Source: Kingdonia uniflora
Lineage: Eukaryota > Streptophyta > Magnoliopsida > Ranunculales > Circaeasteraceae
NCBI GenBank assembly: GCA_014058105.1
Contig: JACGCM010000715.1
Coordinates: forward strand, 5,084,001 to 5,148,000
Length of the DNA stretch: 64,000 nucleotides
Direction of reading: 5' to 3'
The position numbers were made by a program, and so were the translations under genes. Positions 59,338-64,000 of this stretch are shown in pieces (within the stretch, counting starts at the first letter, position 1; each line of letters opens with the position of its first letter). The notes beneath the pieces were generated by a model, which did not search any database, was not told where the DNA came from, and was given only the letters and a program-made list of their open reading frames with translations.

Positions 59338-59640
59338 GGCATGCGAGCACTCACACACTTTCTTTCCTTCTGTATTACTCTCTTCTCGAACTTCATTTCT
59401 TGTTCTTAGGTAAATGCTCATGCACGTGTATGTTTTGTAAAGGATAGAATCTGATATAGGGGCTAGGGTTGTAGAGGATGTTACTCATATAATTAAAAGT
59501 AGGCTGTAAAGTTGAAATACACTTCCAAAATATACAGTCAATGACTTGTGCCAATTAAGTTTAAAAAATCACTACTGCAATTATGTCAGCAATGCTTTTC
59601 TAAGTTGAAACTTAGATAATCAGAAAGGATATTCATAGAA

Positions 59641-59896
59641 TCATTGTAGTAAAGATACAGACAGTGAGTTGGATGGCTATACAAAAACGAAATTTGTAAG
59701 TTTGACCCCTTCATGAGGAGTATCTTAGGGGAAATTCAATCTACATTGTTGAAAAATATATAAGGATCATTGTAGTAAAGATACAGACAGTGAGTTGGAT
59801 GGCTATACAAGAACGAAATTTGTAAGTATTTGACCCCTTCATGAGGAGTATCTTAGGGAAAATTCGATCTACATTGTTGAAAAATATGTAAGGATT
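59641..59896. repeat. tandem duplication, period 126 bp, in intron 2
   Basis: Copies at 59641-59766 and 59767-59896 differ at only a few bases and a 4-bp indel. Both start TCATTGTAGTAAAGATACAG. Confidence 0.95.
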
Positions 59897-60236
59897 TCCA
59901 ATTATGGAATGTAATGGCAGCTGGTTCATTTGTGCTGCAGAATAGTGTTCATTTTGTAACATTGCATAGATAGATTAAGTATGTTGCATCCATTTCTTAC
60001 TTTGAGTTGTTAGTAATTTGATTATCTAATATTCCGTCTCCCATACATCTTATCTGGGTTCACGCTTAACTGAATCAGTGGGTCTCCTTGTCAATAGAGA
60101 GTTAATAACTTAATATCTATTTGTTATTACCACTTAGATTATATCTTCACAAGTCATATTTCTTTGCCTAAATGGTAAAATTCCATATGACATAATCCTT
60201 ATATACGTATTAAATTAGCTACTTTCTATGTTTCAG

Positions 60237-60278
60237 CATTCGTTGTTTCCGAAGGGAAGAGATATGACTTCCTTTCAG
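60237..60278 (+). CDS. NF-YC10: NF-YC10-like gene, exon 3
   Basis: 42 nt after TGTTTCAG: with the T from exon 2 it reads SFVVSEGKRYDFLS (family: SSVVSNDQRYEFLA). It ends G before GTGATT, so the next codon (GAT) is split across the intron. Confidence 0.9.
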
Positions 60279-60385
60279 GTGATTCCTATTTCTTAATGCC
60301 ATTATTCATTCACTTCTACGATTTATGATCTTATCCTTCTGTATACAATTATTATTACAACTTATATATTTTTTTTTTCTTCTAG

Positions 60386-60438
60386 ATTTTGTGCCCGAGA
60401 AGATCAAAGCTGAGGATGCCTTGTTAGAGACGTCATGA
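60386..60438 (+). CDS. NF-YC10: NF-YC10-like gene, exon 4 and stop
   Basis: After TTCTTCTAG it completes D and reads FVPEKIKAEDALLETS, stop TGA (60436-60438). The family has SVPEKLKAEAALEEW and a short tail. Just past the stop another frame gives AGKDHV, which might be the original tail after a 1-2 bp shift. The loss would be about ten residues outside the fold. Confidence 0.85.
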
Positions 60439-61507
60439 GCTGGAAAAGACCATGTTTGAACCTTCAAATGAGTTGAGAACTGTAAAGTGAGGATTATGTC
60501 TAAACTGCAACTCATCAAGGTAGCACAGTGGTCTGGTAAGGAAGACATACTTTGTTTTGCAGTAGAAGAAATGGACTAATTTTTCTTCAATTTTCTGTAC
60601 ACATGTACTTGTCAAAAGTAGGGGTAACAAACTGTGCTAAAATCAAAGGGGGATCCCTTTTTTCCTGCAATACCGTGTTACATCCATGAATATCGTATGT
60701 AATGTGCATTGTTAGGGATGTTGTACTTTTAATTTTCATGGTTTTTGTACCTTCACATACATGTTCCAAACTAATGGTACTTAGCGCTAAAATATTTTTT
60801 ATTTCCCAACTAGTAAAACTTCTTACTAGCACTTTGTCCTAGACTAACTTGAGCACTGGTAAATATGTCTCTTGGTAAGAATGTAGAGTTTAGGTATAAA
60901 ACATGAATTATTTTTGTAATGATAAGTAGGGTTTTTATGATGGGGTACTTCGTCCTAGACTCCTAATAATGAAAATAAAAAGGTCTTTAATAAAAGCAAC
61001 AATGTCCCAGAGGAAATGAAGGCTTCTTTCTCAGGGTAGTCCCCTTCACAAGGAAGTGTAGTGAAAGCAAGCTGAGAGCATGATTTGTTAGGTTCCACTG
61101 TCACATTGTAATACCCTACTTCCCTTTCCCGCTTATTTAAGCAAACTCTTAGCTGTTATATTTGAACCTGTGCTCTCATTACATTCTTTTTCCTGAATAA
61201 CGTGTAATATATGGAACTTGCTATAGGGTCTTGATGTTCTGTCTCAGCTGGCACAGTGGAGACTTGGGTTGGCTAATTAGCCAGTTCCTTAAAGACTACC
61301 CAAGTTCACCAGACCGTGTAGGGTCTCTGCCCAACTGGGACAGCACTCTTCCACCAATTTTTCTGATTCTCAGTCACTTCTAATTCCAGAGGACAAGCTT
61401 CATCTCCTCATTAAATCCCTCTCCATGGTTTCACACATTTCCCAAGACTTCCCTTATTTGCTTTTGCTTAATTAACCAGAAAAGAGGGTATAAAACAATA
61501 TACAAAG
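60439..61507. other. intergenic region between the NF-YC10-like and FLA genes
   Basis: It holds the 3' UTR of the first gene and the promoter of the second. GGTATAAAAC at 61487-61496 looks like a TATA box but is only about 15 bp before the FLA ATG, so it is unlikely to be the working one. No other gene. Confidence 0.5.
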
Positions 61508-62221
61508 ATGAAAACAAGCCTGTTTTCTTTCACCCTCCTACTCACCCTCCAATATAGTTTAGCTCAGCCACCTGCACAATCCCCGGCACCATCAGGTCCC
61601 ACAAATATCACAGGGATACTCGAGAAAGCTGGACAATTTAATACGTTTCTCCGACTTTTAAAGAGCACCCAAGAAGTTGATCAGATCAACACGCAACTCA
61701 ACAATTCAAACCAAGGTGTCACCTTGTTTGCGCCACCTGATAATGCATTTGCAACTCTGAAGTCAGGAACTCTCAACTTTCTCACTGATCAACAAAAGGT
61801 GGAGTTGGTGCAATTTCATGTTCTTCCATCTTTCATCTCTATAGCACAATTTCAAACCGTGAGTAACCCGTTAAGAACACAAGCCGGGAATGCTAACAAT
61901 GGTCAGTTTCCACTTAATGTGACGACATCAGGAACCCAGGTGAATGTTACTACGGGCGTCGTAGACACCACTGTTGCTAACATAATCTACACGGATGGCA
62001 ACCTTGCTATATATCAAGTTAATAAAGTACTCCTTCCTTTGGAAATATTCGGGGATCCTGCCCCTGCAAATGCACCCAAACCGCAAAAGGGGTCTTCTAC
62101 TCGATCTTCTGCTGATAGCCCTTCAGATGATTCATCTGATGATACTTCTAGTGCCACTGGGTTGATAAAGCAGGCAGCATCGTTTGTTGTTCTGGCTGCA
62201 ATTGGTATTTTTTATTTGTAA
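61508..62221 (+). CDS. fasciclin-like arabinogalactan protein (FLA11/FLA12-type)
   Basis: 237 residues, one exon, intact. A signal peptide (about 1-19, ends SLAQ) is followed by a short AGP motif (PPAQSPAPSGP), one fasciclin domain (about 32-175) with the H1 box GVTLFAPPDNAFATL and the H2 region VELVQFHVLPSF, several N-glycosylation sites (NIT, NNS, NVT), a second Pro/Ala spot (PAPANAPKP), an Asp/Ser-rich stretch, and a hydrophobic C-terminal tail for GPI attachment. This is the layout of group A FLAs, which sit at the outer face of the plasma membrane and in the wall; FLA11 and FLA12 act in secondary walls of stems in Arabidopsis. The Asp/Ser tail is longer than usual. Which member it is cannot be settled here. 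Confidence 0.95.
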   Translation: MKTSLFSFTLLLTLQYSLAQPPAQSPAPSGPTNITGILEKAGQFNTFLRLLKSTQEVDQINTQLNNSNQGVTLFAPPDNAFATLKSGTLNFLTDQQKVELVQFHVLPSFISIAQFQTVSNPLRTQAGNANNGQFPLNVTTSGTQVNVTTGVVDTTVANIIYTDGNLAIYQVNKVLLPLEIFGDPAPANAPKPQKGSSTRSSADSPSDDSSDDTSSATGLIKQAASFVVLAAIGIFYL

Positions 62222-63058
62222 TCCATCAGATCGACCTGTTTGATGAATCATTTTGATTTTGAGTTTTTATTTGATGTATTTGTCTTTTATTTTTCACAAT
62301 CCAAAATTTGTATGCTAGATGGACTATTGATGTGAGTTATAATTATTTCAGTATTTTTTCTTTGATATGGATTTTGATACCTTCCTTGCTCTGTCAAAAC
62401 GAAGAATAAATATATGCTGTAGTTTCAGAGATTCAACTTTACCATTTGTTAGGTTATTAATCTTAAGTCTGCGACACCAGAAGACATTCAAAGCATAAAA
62501 TTACAGAGTATCTACAATCGTCCAAGCATGTAATCTGACTGTTACTACTAGAGACCTAAATATCCCCCATTGCTTTATCCTGCACTTGCTGGATTCCCCA
62601 GCAAACTGCATCTACTTCTACTTTCACTTCCACTGAGTACGAATGTAGAAGGCTCTACTAGTACTATTTGTGAACCTAAAGTCTTAATAGAAAATAACTA
62701 TAAACTTATATAGTATTGACATTAAAAAATTATTGTACATAAAAAAATCTACTTATTATGATATTATATGCAATTGATAAGTTTCAATATGAACTTCAAT
62801 TTCCTTGTTTCAATGTTTACGTAATTTTCTACTGTGTGCAACACCTGCACTAGTAAAAACGATAGCATATCGATCTGGTAGATCTAAGAGAATAAGATAC
62901 CTATTAAGAATCTCATTGTAATAAAAACTGGTGAATTTGAAATTCAATAGAATGTCATGTACGATGCATATAAATCTTCAAAAAGGACGAGATAATCAAG
63001 AAGAGTTCCTTGAGAAAAGGATAAAAACCGCAATGGATCTAGGGAAGAGGCAGCACAC

Positions 63059-63202
63059 ATGCAACAACAGCTTATATATGACATATTAGAAGGTGTTACG
63101 GGGCATGAGATTGGGATCAGAGATTCAGTCGAATTGGAGCAGTACACGAACAAGTTTAAGAAGATAATTCAAGATAAGATTTATGGTGACTTCACCTTCT
63201 AA
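63059..63202 (+). other. small coding-like frame, unrecognised
   Basis: 47 codons from ATG to TAA, and open about 18 codons further upstream. The composition is protein-like (helical, charged: EGVTGHEIGIRDSVELEQY and KFKKIIQDK). It might be a last exon of a decayed gene. No family recognised. Confidence 0.25.
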
Positions 63203-63465
63203 TCCCCAATACTACATATGTAATTCGGATTATCTAGGAGAGATTAAGATGGTGAATTCACCTTCTGTATGAAAGCATCTCTCATCTAAAGGTTTGCCTT
63301 TCACGCCTGCAAAATAATAGTGGCCGGGGGAGGTTAAAATCCAATTAGGGTTCAGTACCAATTAAAAATTTTCACCAAGATGTTTCATGTGCTTTGCGAA
63401 AGAAAAATTTGAAGCTTCTAAAATGCTTCTTTGTTGAATAGCACTACAAAATAAATACAAATTCA

Positions 63466-63669
63466 ATGGCTAAAAAGCTTCCTCAATTAAATGTTAATGG
63501 CCATAACAACAAAAGGGCCATCATGTATGTGAAAATTTCATTGAAAATTGATACTGATACTGATACTGAAGACATCCCGCAAACAAAACTCGATTATGAA
63601 AGCCTTGTTAGGAGTAACAAGCTTTTTATTTTCGAGTGGCCTCAGTATCTGCCGCCTAATTTCTGTTAG
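63466..63669 (+). other. small open frame, unrecognised
   Basis: 67 codons, starting MAKKLPQLNVNGHNNKRA, with a TDTDTDTE stretch. No family recognised and no supporting splice signals. Confidence 0.25.
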
Positions 63670-63755
63670 TCGCCGAGACAAAGCAATGAATTGTGTTTCT
63701 TCATCTTCGACTCAATTTCTATAATGTATTGAGTAAAACTGGACTCTACCCTTAA

Positions 63756-63950
63756 CTATCCAAAATGGAATCCACCAGGTCCACCGAATCCTCCTCCAGG
63801 AAAGCCTCCTTCAAAGTGAAAAGTATATTGCTGTCCCCCACCACCACCACCAAAACCGCCTCCTCCAAAAGGACCACCACCACCAATACCCATTTCTTCC
63901 ATGTCTTCCCCTCTGTCATATCTTGCACGCTTTTCATCATCCCCAAGTAC
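63756..63950 (-). CDS. P58IPK/DNAJC3-like co-chaperone, last exon (partial gene)
   Basis: From an acceptor (GTGTACAG, 63951 and beyond on the minus strand) it reads VLGDDEKRARYDRGEDMEEM, the end of a J domain, then a Gly-rich tail with GGGGGQQYTFHFEGGFPGG and a final FHFG, TAG at 63756-63758. This order (J domain at the C-terminus, QQYTFHFEGGFPGG) is that of plant P58IPK, a TPR and J-domain protein of the endoplasmic reticulum that works with BiP. The TPR part and upstream exons lie off the right edge. Confidence 0.85.
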   Translation of the reverse strand, partial: VLGDDEKRARYDRGEDMEEMGIGGGGPFGGGGFGGGGGGQQYTFHFEGGFPGGGFGGPGGFHFG

Positions 63951-64000
63951 CTGTACACCATACCACCAAGAGTCAGAGATGACAAATAGGTGGATTTCTT

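Larger units (their letters stand above)
62222..63755. other. region between the FLA gene and the P58IPK-like gene
   Basis: The FLA 3' UTR, then AT-rich sequence. Two small open frames of unknown status are listed separately. No repeats or RNA genes seen. Confidence 0.4.

Noticed and set aside
59033..59447. A plus-strand frame through exon 2 and the microsatellite
   Set aside because: It reads through the donor of exon 2 into (TC)n(AC)n; the spliced reading fits the NF-YC10 family far better.
61487..61496. TATA box of the FLA gene
   Set aside because: Only about 15 bp before the ATG, so transcription would start at or after the start codon.
1..64000. CRISPR arrays, bacterial operons, tRNA or rRNA genes, integrated pararetrovirus
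   Set aside because: No spaced identical repeats, no RNA gene signatures and no movement- or coat-protein-like frames were recognised. All RT sequences fit Athila, Tat, copia or LINE families.

Overview
This is nuclear DNA of a flowering plant, most likely a eudicot. The support is AT-rich DNA with GT-AG introns, plant-only families (fasciclin-like arabinogalactan protein, TGA-class bZIP, PLS-class PPR, plant mTERF, an H2A.W-like histone with SPKK-type tail motifs) and plant retrotransposon lineages (Athila, Tat, Ty1/copia). I do not assign a species.

Layout. 1-6225: 3' half of a Tat-type Ty3/gypsy element in + orientation, seen as antisense genes, a noncoding tract with a 174-bp tandem repeat, and a diverged LTR. 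7074-17821: remnant of a TGA9/TGA10-like bZIP gene whose basic-region/leucine-zipper intron holds a complete 10-kb Athila-type element (7657-17679, minus, 5-bp TSD CAATT). 18144-23500: a chain of broken host genes (PPR, mTERF, Myb/SANT-like). 23539-26900: a MITE and a collapsed copia element. 28502-30128: a Mutator-like element with a 9-bp TSD, about 100 bp upstream of the TATA box of the next gene. 30307-60438: an NF-YC10/DPB3-1-like histone-fold gene whose four exons join in frame although intron 1 is about 28.6 kb. 61508-62221: an intact fasciclin-like arabinogalactan protein gene. 63756-63950: last exon of a minus-strand P58IPK/DNAJC3-like gene running off the right edge.

The giant intron 1 is packed with mobile DNA, left to right: a degraded tandem copy of exon 1; a MULE-like element carrying a histone H2A gene copy (32124-33554); an L1 remnant; a 12.8-kb Tat element (35114-47900); an LTR fragment; a hAT-type element with a perfect 8-bp TSD that contains a piece of L1 coding sequence (48992-51442); and a 7.4-kb Ty1/copia element (51527-58942).

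The most unusual signal is in the two Tat copies. Between pol and the 3' LTR both carry genes on the opposite strand, and one of these has short introns with plausible splice sites at matching positions and in the same phase in both copies. An intron on the antisense strand would not be removed from the genomic RNA, so it could survive retrotransposition. Extra antisense ORFs in Tat elements are known; the intron architecture deserves checking.

None of the transposon coding regions is intact: stops and frameshifts are noted per entry. The genes I think may function are the NF-YC10-like gene, the FLA gene and the P58IPK-like gene.
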